Shown here: positions 30,231 through 39,086 of the stretch, piece by piece
How the letters are laid out: the number at the start of each line of letters is the position of its first letter
How positions within the stretch are numbered: position 1 is the first letter of the stretch
Origin: Castellaniella sp044508625
Lineage (GTDB): Bacteria > Pseudomonadota > Gammaproteobacteria > Burkholderiales > Burkholderiaceae_B
Reading direction: 5' to 3'
Assembly: GCA_044508625.1 (NCBI GenBank)
Contig: JBIQHJ010000003.1
Location: 1 to 64,000 of the forward strand
Length of the DNA: 64,000 bases
Translations under genes and position numbers: made by a program
Notes under the pieces: generated by a model
What the model saw: only the letters and a program-made list of their open reading frames with translations
Database searches by the model: none
Told to the model about the DNA's origin: nothing

Positions 30231-32648
30231 ATGCATACCAGCCAGCCGATTTCCCCCTCCATTCGCCGGGTCGCGGTCTGCGGCGCCGGGGTCATGGGCG
30301 CCCAGATCGCCGCGCACTGCGTCAACGCCGGCGTGCCGGTGATCCTCTACGATCTCGCCGCACCCGATGGCGACAAGAACGCCGGCGTCCGGCGCGCCAT
30401 CGAGCACCTGCGCAAGCTCAGCCCCGCGCCCCTGGCGCGCGACGACCTCGCCGAGCTGATCCTGCCGGCGAATTACGACGACGGCCTGGGATTGCTCGCG
30501 GACTGCGACCTCGTGATCGAGGCGATCGCCGAGCGCCTCGACTGGAAGCGCGACCTCTACCACAAGATCGCGCCCGCCCTGGGCCCGCGTGCGATCATCG
30601 CCAGCAACACCTCGGGGCTGTCCATCGCCGCGCTCTCCGAGGCCTTGCCCGAGGGCGCCCGCCACCGCTTTTGCGGGGTGCATTTCTTCAACCCGCCGCG
30701 CTACATGACGCTGGTCGAGCTGATCCCCACCGCCGCGACCGAGCCCGCGCTGCTCGACGCCCTGGAAACCTTCCTGGTGTCGCGGCTGGGCAAGGGGGTG
30801 GTGCGCGCCAAGGACACACCCAACTTCATCGGCAACCGCATCGGCGTATTCGGCATCCTCTCGGTCTTTCACCACACCCGGGCCTTCGGCCTGCCCTACG
30901 AGCTGGTCGACGACCTGACCGGCACCCGCCTGGGCCGCGCCAAGTCCGGCACCTTCCGCACGGCCGACGTGGTCGGCCTCGACACCCTGGCGCACGTGGT
31001 CGGCACCATGCGCGACCAGCTTCCCGACGATCCCTTCCACGCGCATTTCGAGGTGCCGCCCGAGGTCGCCGCGCTGATCGCCAAGGGCGCCCTCGGCCAG
31101 AAGTCCGGGGCGGGATTCTTTCGCAAGGAAGGCAAGGCGATCCTGCGCCTGGATCCGGCCAAGGGCGAGTACGTGCCCACGGGCGCGGCGGCCGACGACG
31201 CGGTCAAGGCGATCCTCGGCGAGCGCGACGCCGCGCGGCGCCTGCGCGCCCTGCATGATTCCGATCATCCGCAGGCCCGCTTCGTCTGGGCCGTCCTGCG
31301 CGACATCTTCCACTACAGCGCCACGCGCCTGGCAGAGATCGCGGACAACGCGCGCGAGCTCGACGAGGCCATGAAGTGGGGCTTCGGCCACCGGGAGGGT
31401 CCCTTCGAGATCTGGCAGGCCGCCGGCTGGCGCCAGGTCGCCGAATGGATCGGCGAGGACATCGCCGCGGGCAAGACCCTGTCGCCGGAGCCGCTGCCCG
31501 CCTGGGCCACCAGCGGCCCGGTCTGGGAACGGCAGGCGGTCCACACGCCCGAGGGCTCGTACAGCCCCGCGGCCGGCGCCTACCGGCCGCGCAGCGCGCT
31601 GCCCGTCTACCGGCGCCAGGTCGGCGCCCCGCGCCTCGTCGGCGAGGGGCCCGGCCTCGTGCCAGACATCGTGCACGAGGACGAGGCGGTGCGCTGCTGG
31701 ACCCTGCCCGAGCCCCATCCGCGCGACGTGCTCATCGTCTCGTTCAAGACCCGGATGCACACCCTGGCGCCCGACGTCGTGCGCGGTGTGGTCCGCGCGG
31801 TCGCCCGGGCCGAGTCGGACTACAAGGCCCTGGTCATCGGCCAGCTCGACGATCCGTTCTCGGCCGGCGCCGACCTCAAGGCCATGATGCCCGCCTTCAT
31901 GGCGGGCGGCGTCAATGCCATCGAGCCCCTACAGCGGGAAATGCAGGAAATGTCCATGCGCCTGCGCCACGCCCGGGTCCCGGTGGTGGCCGCCCTGGCG
32001 GGCATGGCCCTGGGCGGCGGCTGCGAGCTGGCGGTGCATTGCGCGCGCCGCGTGGCCCACATCGAGACCTACATCGGCCTGGTCGAGGCGGGCCTGGGCC
32101 TGACGCCGGGCGCGGGCGGCATCACCCACGGCGCGCGCCGCGCCGCCGAACGCCAGGCGGCCTGCGCGCCCGAGGCGCCCCTGCAGGCGATGCTCAAGCC
32201 CTTCCTCATGGCCGCGGCGACCGCGCAGGTCTCCAAGTCCGCCCTGGACGCGCGCCGCCTCGGCTACCTGCGCGAATCCGATCCCATCGTCATGAACCGC
32301 CACGAGCTGCTGTACGTCGCGGTGCGCGAGGCGGCGAACCTCGCCGACCAGGGCTGGCATGCGCCGCTGCCGGCGCGCTTCCCGGTGGCGGGGCGCGACG
32401 CCTTCGCCACTTTCAAGGCGCAACTGGTCAACATGCGGGTGGGCGGCTTCATCTCCGAACACGACTTCCACGTGGCCGAGCGGATCGCCTACGCCATGTG
32501 CGGCGGCGATCTCGATCCGGGCTCGCTGGTCGACGAGGCCTGGATGCTGGGGCTCGAGCGCGAGGCTTTCCTCGGCCTGCTCGCGACGCCCAAGACCCAG
32601 GAACGCATCGCCGGCCTGCTGCAGACCGGCAAGCCGACCCGCAATTGA
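30231..32648 (+). CDS. 3-hydroxyacyl-CoA dehydrogenase / enoyl-CoA hydratase (FadB/FadN-like)
   Basis: This bifunctional beta-oxidation enzyme of 805 residues carries the dehydrogenase at the N-terminus: VAVCGAGVMGAQIAAHC binds NAD, followed by ASNTSGLSIA and HFFNPPRYMTLVEL. A crotonase-type domain occupies the C-terminal part (FSAGADLKAMM, AALAGMALGGGCELAVHC, GLVEAGLGLTPGAGG). This order, dehydrogenase first, is that of FadN-type proteins rather than E. coli FadB. The start MHTSQPISPS at 30231 is preferred; the frame extends upstream without homology. It is followed by a thiolase gene 17 nt later, forming a beta-oxidation pair. Confidence 0.92.
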   Translation: MHTSQPISPSIRRVAVCGAGVMGAQIAAHCVNAGVPVILYDLAAPDGDKNAGVRRAIEHLRKLSPAPLARDDLAELILPANYDDGLGLLADCDLVIEAIAERLDWKRDLYHKIAPALGPRAIIASNTSGLSIAALSEALPEGARHRFCGVHFFNPPRYMTLVELIPTAATEPALLDALETFLVSRLGKGVVRAKDTPNFIGNRIGVFGILSVFHHTRAFGLPYELVDDLTGTRLGRAKSGTFRTADVVGLDTLAHVVGTMRDQLPDDPFHAHFEVPPEVAALIAKGALGQKSGAGFFRKEGKAILRLDPAKGEYVPTGAAADDAVKAILGERDAARRLRALHDSDHPQARFVWAVLRDIFHYSATRLAEIADNARELDEAMKWGFGHREGPFEIWQAAGWRQVAEWIGEDIAAGKTLSPEPLPAWATSGPVWERQAVHTPEGSYSPAAGAYRPRSALPVYRRQVGAPRLVGEGPGLVPDIVHEDEAVRCWTLPEPHPRDVLIVSFKTRMHTLAPDVVRGVVRAVARAESDYKALVIGQLDDPFSAGADLKAMMPAFMAGGVNAIEPLQREMQEMSMRLRHARVPVVAALAGMALGGGCELAVHCARRVAHIETYIGLVEAGLGLTPGAGGITHGARRAAERQAACAPEAPLQAMLKPFLMAAATAQVSKSALDARRLGYLRESDPIVMNRHELLYVAVREAANLADQGWHAPLPARFPVAGRDAFATFKAQLVNMRVGGFISEHDFHVAERIAYAMCGGDLDPGSLVDEAWMLGLEREAFLGLLATPKTQERIAGLLQTGKPTRN

Positions 32649-32665
32649 GACCCCAGGAGACACCG

Positions 32666-33862
32666 ATGAGCGCATTGCAACAAGCCTACATCGCCGCCGC
32701 GACGCGCACGCCGATCGGCAAGGCGCCCCGCGGCATGTATTCGCACACCCGGCCCGACGACCTGCTCGCCAAGGCCATACGCGGCGTCATGGCGCAGGCG
32801 CCCGGCCTGGATCCGGCCGCGGTCGAGGACGCCATCATCGGCTGCGCCATTCCCGAGGGCCCGCAGGGCCTGAACGTCGCGCGCATCGGGGCGCTGCTCT
32901 CGGGCCTGCCCAGCAGCGTGGCCGGCGTGACGGTGAACCGCTTCTGCGCCTCGGGCCTGACGGCGATCGCCATGGCCGCCGACCGCATCCGCGTGGGCGA
33001 GGCCGACGTCATCCTCGCCGGCGGCGTCGAATCCATGAGCCTCGTGCCCACCCTGGGCGTGAGCACCTCCTTCAGCCCGGACATCTACCTCGAGGAGGAC
33101 AACGTCGGCATCGCCTACGGCATGGGGGCCACGGCCGAGCAGGTCGCCATGCGCTGGCGGATCTCGCGCGAGGATCAGGACGCCTTCGCCCTGCGCTCGC
33201 ACCAGCGCGCCCTGGCCGCCCAGCGCTCGGGCGAGTTCAAGGACGAGATGCTGCCGGTCGAGATCGTGCGCCGCACGCCCGACCTGTCCACCGGCGACGT
33301 GCGCGAGGATCGCCGCACCGTGGCCCTGGACGAGGGTCCGCGCCCCGACACCAGCCTCGAGGCGCTGGCGCGCCTGCGCCCCGCGTTCGCCGCGCGCGGC
33401 AGCGTCACCGCCGGCAACAGCTCGCAGACCTCGGACGGCGCGGGCGCGCTGCTGGTCGTCTCCGAGCGCGCGCTCAAGACCCACCAGCTCACCCCGCTCG
33501 CGCGCTTCGTGTGCTTCGCCGTCAAGGGCGTGCCGCCCGAGATCATGGGCATCGGCCCCAAGGAGGCCATACCGGCCGCGCTGAAACTCGCCGGCCTCAC
33601 GCTCGGACAGATGGGCTGGATCGAGCTGAACGAGGCCTTTGCCGCCCAGTCCCTCGCCGTCATCCGCGACCTCGGCCTGGACGAGGCGGTCGTCAACCCC
33701 ATGGGCGGCGCCATCGCCCTGGGCCACCCGCTGGGCGCCACCGGCGCGATCCGCTCGGCCACCGCCATCCATGCCATGCGCCGCCACGGCCTGCAATACG
33801 GCATGGTCACCATGTGCGTCGGCACCGGCATGGGCGCCGCGGGTATTTTCGAGCGCTGCTGA
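32666..33862 (+). CDS. Acetyl-CoA C-acyltransferase (thiolase, FadA-like)
   Basis: This thiolase cleaves 3-ketoacyl-CoA with CoA to give acetyl-CoA and a shortened acyl-CoA. The 398-residue protein has the nucleophile Cys in NRFCASGL (near 91), the signature GGAIALGHPLGATGA and the second catalytic Cys in CVGTGMGA near the end. AGGAG lies 8 nt before the ATG at 32666. It is paired with the dehydrogenase/hydratase upstream. Confidence 0.93.
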   Translation: MSALQQAYIAAATRTPIGKAPRGMYSHTRPDDLLAKAIRGVMAQAPGLDPAAVEDAIIGCAIPEGPQGLNVARIGALLSGLPSSVAGVTVNRFCASGLTAIAMAADRIRVGEADVILAGGVESMSLVPTLGVSTSFSPDIYLEEDNVGIAYGMGATAEQVAMRWRISREDQDAFALRSHQRALAAQRSGEFKDEMLPVEIVRRTPDLSTGDVREDRRTVALDEGPRPDTSLEALARLRPAFAARGSVTAGNSSQTSDGAGALLVVSERALKTHQLTPLARFVCFAVKGVPPEIMGIGPKEAIPAALKLAGLTLGQMGWIELNEAFAAQSLAVIRDLGLDEAVVNPMGGAIALGHPLGATGAIRSATAIHAMRRHGLQYGMVTMCVGTGMGAAGIFERC

Positions 33863-33871
33863 GCCGGGACC

Positions 33872-35488
33872 ATGACAAGCATGCCGGACGTTTCCATGAC
33901 CTCCATCGCCCGGGCGCCGTCCCTGGTCGAGCTCCCCGAATGGCAGCATTTCGCCGCGGCGGCGCGTGCCAGCGCGCTGCGCGGCGATGACGCCCCCGAC
34001 CTGGTCGAGGCGCCGGGGCTGACCGTGGATTTCAGCGGCCAGCGCCATTCGGACGCCTTGCGGCGGGCCGGCCATGCGCTGCTCGAGGCGCGCGGCTTCG
34101 AGGGCCAGCGCGCGCGCCTGCTGGCGGGCGAGGCGGTCAACGTCACCGAGGGCCGGCCGGCCTGGCACACCGTGCTGCGCGCGCCGGACCCGCCGCCCGA
34201 CGTCCTGGCCGAGCGCGCCCGCATGGACGCCTGGGTGCGCAGCGCGGATGCTGAGCGGCGCTGGCGCAACATCGTGCACATCGGCATCGGCGGCAGCGAC
34301 TGGGGCGTGCGCCTGGCCGTCTCGGCCTTCGGCTATGCCGGCCTGTGGCGCCAGGTGCGCTTCGTGTCCAACATCGACGGCCATGCGATCGAGGGCGGGC
34401 TGGCCGGGCTCGATCCCCGCGATACCCTGGTGGTGCTGGCCTCCAAGTCCTTCTCCACGGCCGAGACCCTGCAGAACGGCGAACGGGCGCGCGAATGGCT
34501 GGTCGCCGCCGGCGTCGATCCCCGGGCCAATTTCGCCGCCATCACCGCCCACCCCGAACGGGCCGCCGCCTGGGGCGTGCCCGAGGGCAATGTCTTCCGG
34601 CTGTGGGACTGGGTCGGCGGGCGGTTCTCGCTGTGGTCGGCCGTCAGCCTGACCACCGCCCTCGCGGTCAGCATCGACGTGCTGGCGGGCCTGCGCGCGG
34701 GTGCCGCCGCCATGGACCAGCACTTCGCCGAGGCGCCGATCGACGCCAACGCGCCGGTGCGCATGGCGCTCGCGGGCATCGTCAATCGCAGCGTGCTGGG
34801 CCACGGGTCGCTCAACATCGCGCCCTACGATTCGCGCCTGGCGCAGCTTGTCCCCTACGTGCAGCAGCTCGACATGGAATCCCTCGGCAAGTCCGTGGAC
34901 CTCGACGGCCGGCCGGTGGGCGTGCCCACGGGGCCGGCGGTCTGGGGCATGCCGGGCACCGACGCCCAGCACACCTTCTTTCAGTGGCTGCACCAGGGCA
35001 GCGACGGCGCGCCGGTGGACTTCATCCTCTGCGGCGCGGCCGACCATCATTGGCCGGCCCACCACCGCGCCCTGCTGGCCAATTGCCTGGCCCAGCGCGA
35101 GGCCCTGATGCGCGGCAAGACCTTCGAGCAGGCGCGCGCCGAGTGCCTCGCCGAGGGCGCCGAGCCCGGGCGCGCCGACTGGCTGGCGCGCCACCGCATG
35201 CATCCGGGCGGACGGCCCAACCACCTCATCGTGCTGCCGCGCCTCTCGCCCTACACCCTGGGCGCGCTGCTGGCGCTCTACGAGCATCGGGTATTCACCC
35301 AGGGCGTGATCTGGGGCATCGATCCCTTCGACCAGTGGGGCGTGGAGTACGGCAAGGTCCTCGCGCGCGGGATCCTCGAGGCGCTCTCGCCCGATGCGCC
35401 GGCCCTGGACGGCGCCGGCCCGGCGCGGGACCGGGATGCCGCGCACGATGCCTCGACGCTGCACTGGGTCGCGCGGCTGAAGGGCTGA
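33872..35488 (+). CDS. pgi: Glucose-6-phosphate isomerase
   Basis: This enzyme interconverts glucose-6-phosphate and fructose-6-phosphate. The 538-residue protein has HIGIGGSDWGVRL, ASKSFSTAETLQN, the active-site GRFSLWSAVSL and the C-terminal signature GVIWGIDPFDQWGVEYGK. Length is normal for bacterial Pgi (about 540-550). It starts 9 nt after the thiolase stop; a second ATG at 33884 or 33896 could also serve. It supplies hexose phosphates for the polysaccharide genes further right, but the link is only general metabolism. Confidence 0.95.
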   Translation: MTSMPDVSMTSIARAPSLVELPEWQHFAAAARASALRGDDAPDLVEAPGLTVDFSGQRHSDALRRAGHALLEARGFEGQRARLLAGEAVNVTEGRPAWHTVLRAPDPPPDVLAERARMDAWVRSADAERRWRNIVHIGIGGSDWGVRLAVSAFGYAGLWRQVRFVSNIDGHAIEGGLAGLDPRDTLVVLASKSFSTAETLQNGERAREWLVAAGVDPRANFAAITAHPERAAAWGVPEGNVFRLWDWVGGRFSLWSAVSLTTALAVSIDVLAGLRAGAAAMDQHFAEAPIDANAPVRMALAGIVNRSVLGHGSLNIAPYDSRLAQLVPYVQQLDMESLGKSVDLDGRPVGVPTGPAVWGMPGTDAQHTFFQWLHQGSDGAPVDFILCGAADHHWPAHHRALLANCLAQREALMRGKTFEQARAECLAEGAEPGRADWLARHRMHPGGRPNHLIVLPRLSPYTLGALLALYEHRVFTQGVIWGIDPFDQWGVEYGKVLARGILEALSPDAPALDGAGPARDRDAAHDASTLHWVARLKG

Positions 35489-35544
35489 CGCCCGGCCCAT
35501 GCCGCGCGCATGAAGGGCTGATGCCCGGCTCGCGCCGCGTGCCT
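35479..35544 (+). repeat. 33-bp direct repeat duplicating the pgi stop region
   Basis: The segment 35479-35511, which includes the last codons and stop of pgi, is repeated almost exactly at 35512-35544. Both copies begin GAAGGGCTGA and contain GCCCGGC and GCCGCG. It looks like a local duplication. The remaining gap to the next gene (35545-35809) holds no gene that I can see. Confidence 0.7.
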
Positions 35545-35809
35545 GATGCGTCCGGGGAACATGACGAGCCCAGGAAGCATGGCGGGCCTAGGGACTTACC
35601 CGGCCCACCTCCTCGGGCCGGCGGTTTTCCATCGGAAATCCCAGGGTTATCCCGGAATTATGCGGAGCGGCGCAAATGCCTTATATCGCTTGTCCTATGG
35701 CCGGCCGCCGGCCCCTCCGGTAGAGTCAGCTCGACGGTCGCCGGCAAGCCCGCGGGCTCGCCTCCGCGATCGTCCCGAAAACGAACGAGAGACCATTGGA
35801 GGCAAAAGC

Positions 35810-37294
35810 ATGAGCAATACGACTGCTCCGGTCGACGAGATCCTGCCGCTGGGCAAGCTGACCGCGCTGGGCCTGCAGCACGTGCTGGTGATGTACGCGG
35901 GCGCGGTGGCGGTGCCGCTGATCATCGGCCGCGCGCTGAACCTGGATCCGCACGAGGTCTCGCTGCTGATCGCGGCCGACCTGTTCGCCTGCGGCATCGT
36001 CACCATCATCCAGTCCCTGGGCGCCACCCAGTGGTTCGGGATCAAGCTTCCCGTCATGATGGGCGTGAGCTTCGCGCCCGTCGGGCCCATGATCCACATC
36101 GCCAACAGCAACCCCGGGCACGAGGGGGCGCAATTGCTGTTCGGCACCATCATCGCGGCAGGGATCATCACCATCATCATCGCCCCATGGGTCAGCCGTC
36201 TGCTGCGATTCTTTCCCCCCGTGGTGACCGGCACCATCATCGCCATCATCGGCATCACGCTGATGCGCGTGGGCATCAACTGGATCTTCGGCAACCCCTT
36301 CGGCCCCACCGCGCCCAGCGTGGTCAATCCCGAGTACGCCAACTGGCTGCAGCAGGCCCAGGCCGCCGCCAACGCGCCGGGGTCCACCCTCCCGCCGGTG
36401 CCCAAGGGCCTGTCGCTCCTGCCGACCGTGCCCAACCCGCGCTACGCGGACCTCACGGGCGTGGGCATCGCCGGCATCGTGCTGGTGTCCATCCTGCTGA
36501 TCGCCAAGTTCAGCAAAGGATTCCTCGCCAACATCGCCGTGCTGCTGGGCATCGCCATCGGCGCCATCATCACCTCGGCCATGGGCCTGATGACCTACGA
36601 GAAAGTCGCCAGGGCCGAGTGGGTCGACATCGTGCTGCCCTTCCATTTCGGCATGCCGCGCTTCGATGTCTTCATGATCATCACCATGGTCCTGGTCATG
36701 ATCGTCATCCTCATCGAGTCGACCGGCATGTTCCTCGCCCTGTCCGACATGACGGGCAAAAAGATCTCCCAGAAGGACCTGGCGCGCGGCCTGCGCACCG
36801 ACGGCCTGGGCACCCTGGTGGGCGGGATCTTCAACACCTTCCCGTATTCCAGCTTTTCCCAGAACGTCGGCCTGGTCGCCGTCACCGGCGTGCGCAGCCG
36901 CTACGTCTGCGTCATGGGCGGCGTGATCCTGGTCATCCTCGGCCTGCTGCCCAAGCTCGCCGCGCTGGTCGAGTCCCTGCCCACCGTCGTCCTGGGCGGC
37001 GCCGGGCTGGTCATGTTCGGCATGGTCACGGCCACCGGCATCCGCATCCTCGGCGGCGTGGACTTCAAGACCAACCGCCACAACGCCATGATCGTCGCCA
37101 TCTCGATCGGCGTCGGGATGATCCCCGTCGTGGCGCCGAACTTCCGCCAGTGGATGCCGCATTCCATCCACCCGCTGATCGAGTCCGGCATCCTGCTGAC
37201 CTCGCTCTCCGCCGTCCTGCTGAACCTGTTCTTCAACGGCGCGCCGCACGACACCGGAGCGGCCGTCGAGGCGGCCAAGCACGCCGAGGCTTGA
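35810..37294 (+). CDS. NCS2 family xanthine/uracil permease
   Basis: The 494-residue inner-membrane transporter has about fourteen hydrophobic segments and the NCS2 landmarks GLQHVLVMYAGAVAVPLIIG near the N-terminus, the glutamate-bearing VILIESTGMFLALSDMTG and the SQNVGLVAVTGVRSR motif. It should import a purine (xanthine or urate) or uracil by proton symport; the substrate cannot be read reliably here. A good Shine-Dalgarno TTGGAGG at 35796-35802 decides the ATG at 35810. A strong terminator follows at 37325. Confidence 0.92.
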   Translation: MSNTTAPVDEILPLGKLTALGLQHVLVMYAGAVAVPLIIGRALNLDPHEVSLLIAADLFACGIVTIIQSLGATQWFGIKLPVMMGVSFAPVGPMIHIANSNPGHEGAQLLFGTIIAAGIITIIIAPWVSRLLRFFPPVVTGTIIAIIGITLMRVGINWIFGNPFGPTAPSVVNPEYANWLQQAQAAANAPGSTLPPVPKGLSLLPTVPNPRYADLTGVGIAGIVLVSILLIAKFSKGFLANIAVLLGIAIGAIITSAMGLMTYEKVARAEWVDIVLPFHFGMPRFDVFMIITMVLVMIVILIESTGMFLALSDMTGKKISQKDLARGLRTDGLGTLVGGIFNTFPYSSFSQNVGLVAVTGVRSRYVCVMGGVILVILGLLPKLAALVESLPTVVLGGAGLVMFGMVTATGIRILGGVDFKTNRHNAMIVAISIGVGMIPVVAPNFRQWMPHSIHPLIESGILLTSLSAVLLNLFFNGAPHDTGAAVEAAKHAEA

Positions 37295-37324
37295 TCGCCC
37301 CAGCCCGTTTGTCGGTATGATTGA

Positions 37325-37356
37325 GCCGCCCCTCAACAGAGGGGCGGCCTTCTTTC
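37325..37356 (+). terminator. Rho-independent terminator after the NCS2 permease gene
   Basis: A perfect 10-bp GC-rich stem (37325-37334 with 37339-37348) with loop AACA is followed by CTTCTTTC. It lies 31 bp after the permease stop and before the LysE-family gene. Confidence 0.88.
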
Positions 37357-37374
37357 AATAGTAACGGTGGTGCG

Positions 37375-38001
37375 ATGTCCTCGGAAACGCTGCTCCTGTT
37401 TGTGCCCGCCTGTTTCGCGCTGAACATGGCCTTCGGGCCGAACAACCTGCTCTCGATCACCATTGGCGCGCAGCATGGCTTGCGGGCCTCCCTGCTGGCG
37501 GCGATCGGCCGTCTCGTCGCTTTCGCCATCATGATTGCCGTGGCCGCATTCGGCATGGGCGCGCTCCTCATGGCTTCCGAGTTCGCGTTCACGGTCGTGA
37601 AGTTCCTGGGCGCCGCCTACCTGGTCTGGCTGGGCGTCAAGATCTTCCGCTCCAAGGCGCAGCTGCCTTCGAAACAACCCGAGCTGGGCAGGCATGGCGT
37701 CCGTGGGTTCATCCGGCGGGAATTCCTGGTCGCCATCGGAAACCCGAAGGCCATCCTGATTTTCACGGCGTTTTTTCCGCAGTTTGTGGTGCCTGGAAAC
37801 TACTGGGGCAGCTTCACGATTCTGGGCGCCATTTTCCTGGCCCTCGAAGTGCTGGCCATCGCACTCTATGCCTATGCCGGAACCCGGCTGTCTGGCCTGA
37901 TGCGCAGCGAGCGCTGCCTGCGCTGGATCAATCGCATCAGCGGCAGCACCATGATCACCTTCGGGGTGCTGCTTGCCGTCGCCAGGCGGCCGGCCGCCTA
38001 G
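37375..38001 (+). CDS. LysE/RhtB family amino-acid exporter
   Basis: The 208-residue membrane protein has about six hydrophobic segments and the family motif FGPNNLLSIT near residue 20, plus FLGAAYLVWLGVKIF and REFLVAIGNPKAILIFTAFF. Such proteins export amino acids or their analogues; the substrate is not predictable. The ATG at 37375 (MSSETLLLF) is chosen because the longer frame runs back through the terminator. Confidence 0.92.
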   Translation: MSSETLLLFVPACFALNMAFGPNNLLSITIGAQHGLRASLLAAIGRLVAFAIMIAVAAFGMGALLMASEFAFTVVKFLGAAYLVWLGVKIFRSKAQLPSKQPELGRHGVRGFIRREFLVAIGNPKAILIFTAFFPQFVVPGNYWGSFTILGAIFLALEVLAIALYAYAGTRLSGLMRSERCLRWINRISGSTMITFGVLLAVARRPAA

Positions 38002-38014
38002 GGGGAATGCTTCC

Positions 38015-38656
38015 ATGTCCTCCCGCCTCTGGCCACGCCTGGCGGTTGCCGCCTATGCGCTGCTGTGGCTCGCCCTGGCCATCGATCCTTCCGATCGTCA
38101 CACATGGATCCTGGAAAACGTTCTAGTCGCGGCCCTGTGGCTGGCCCTGGCCGTGCTGTACCGGTGGTTCCGGCTGTCGGATGGATCCCTGGGCCTGATC
38201 CTGGCCTACCTGGCCCTGCACGCCCTGGGCTCGCACTACACATATTCCGAGGTCCCGTACGATGCCTGGTTGCGGTCGCTCACCGGACACAGCCTGGATG
38301 CGCTGATGGGCTGGGAACGCAATCAATTCGACCGGATGGTGCATTTCGCCTACGGCCTGCTGCTGGCGGTGCCGGTACGCGAATTCCTGCTGCGGGTGAT
38401 CCGGGCGCCCGGCTTCTGGTCGTACTTCATCCCCCTGAACGTCATCCTCAGCACCTCGGCCCTGTACGAACTGATCGAGTGGGGCGCTGCCGCATGGTTC
38501 GGCGGCGACCTGGGAATGCATTACCTCGGCACCCAGGGCGACGTCTGGGATTCGCAAAAGGACATGGTCCTCGCCGCGGCCGGGGGTCTGGTGGCCATGC
38601 TGTGCTGCGCGCTGGCGGATTTCGTCCGGCGGGGTTCATCGAGGGTGGATCGATAA
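38015..38656 (+). CDS. DUF2238 (YjdF-like) inner-membrane protein
   Basis: The 213-residue protein has about six membrane segments and the DUF2238 hallmarks HALGSHYTYSEVPYD, GWERNQFDRMVHFAYGLLL and GTQGDVWDSQKDM. Function is unknown. GGGGGAA at 38001-38007 precedes the ATG at 38015, and the gene follows the LysE gene by 13 nt, so the two may be co-transcribed. Confidence 0.88.
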   Translation: MSSRLWPRLAVAAYALLWLALAIDPSDRHTWILENVLVAALWLALAVLYRWFRLSDGSLGLILAYLALHALGSHYTYSEVPYDAWLRSLTGHSLDALMGWERNQFDRMVHFAYGLLLAVPVREFLLRVIRAPGFWSYFIPLNVILSTSALYELIEWGAAAWFGGDLGMHYLGTQGDVWDSQKDMVLAAAGGLVAMLCCALADFVRRGSSRVDR

Positions 38657-38664
38657 ATCCAGCT

Positions 38665-38802
38665 CGCGGTCAGCAGGGCGTCGGCGGCCATTTCCATCGC
38701 TTCTGCTTCAGTCTCGCCCTGGGTGATCGCCTCGGGGATATCCCGAAATGTCACGACGAAACCGCCCTCGGGCGCGGCCTCGAATTGAGCTGGGTAATGC
38801 AT
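38665..38802 (-). pseudogene. hicB: hicB antitoxin remnant
   Basis: From the ATG at 38802 the first 46 residues (MHYPAQFEAAPEGGFVVTFR ... GETEAEAMEMAADALLTA) are a clear HicB N-terminal domain. Homology stops abruptly near 38665, within about ten bases of the DUF2238 stop codon, and the frame then runs antisense through that gene. The C-terminal DNA-binding part is missing and I see no hicA nearby. Upstream, 38803-39086 is AT-rich near 38850-38880 and probably holds the old promoter, but no gene. Confidence 0.75.
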
Positions 38803-39086
38803 GTCGACTTCGTATTTCTGCTGCGTTTCGCCGTTCCCTCTCGATCAGAGATACACAAAAATGTTTATTTTTGCGATACAGCGCCTGCCGAGAGGGTACG
38901 CGAATTGGACGCTAGGGTACGGGTGAGGCGCCGGGTTTATCCATCGGATGTTTTCGTCTCATGCCGGTCCACACGTCCCGTGACACGCGCTGATATGCAC
39001 CGCTGCGGCGGGCCACGCCTGGGCGGGCTGGCGAAGCACGTTTCGACTGTGGAACTGGGGAATGCGCCGCAACCGCCAGGCCCACC

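Noticed and set aside
35545..35809. Possible purine riboswitch in front of the NCS2 permease gene
   Set aside because: I could not find the conserved three-way-junction core or a switching terminator. The leader shows only a good Shine-Dalgarno sequence.
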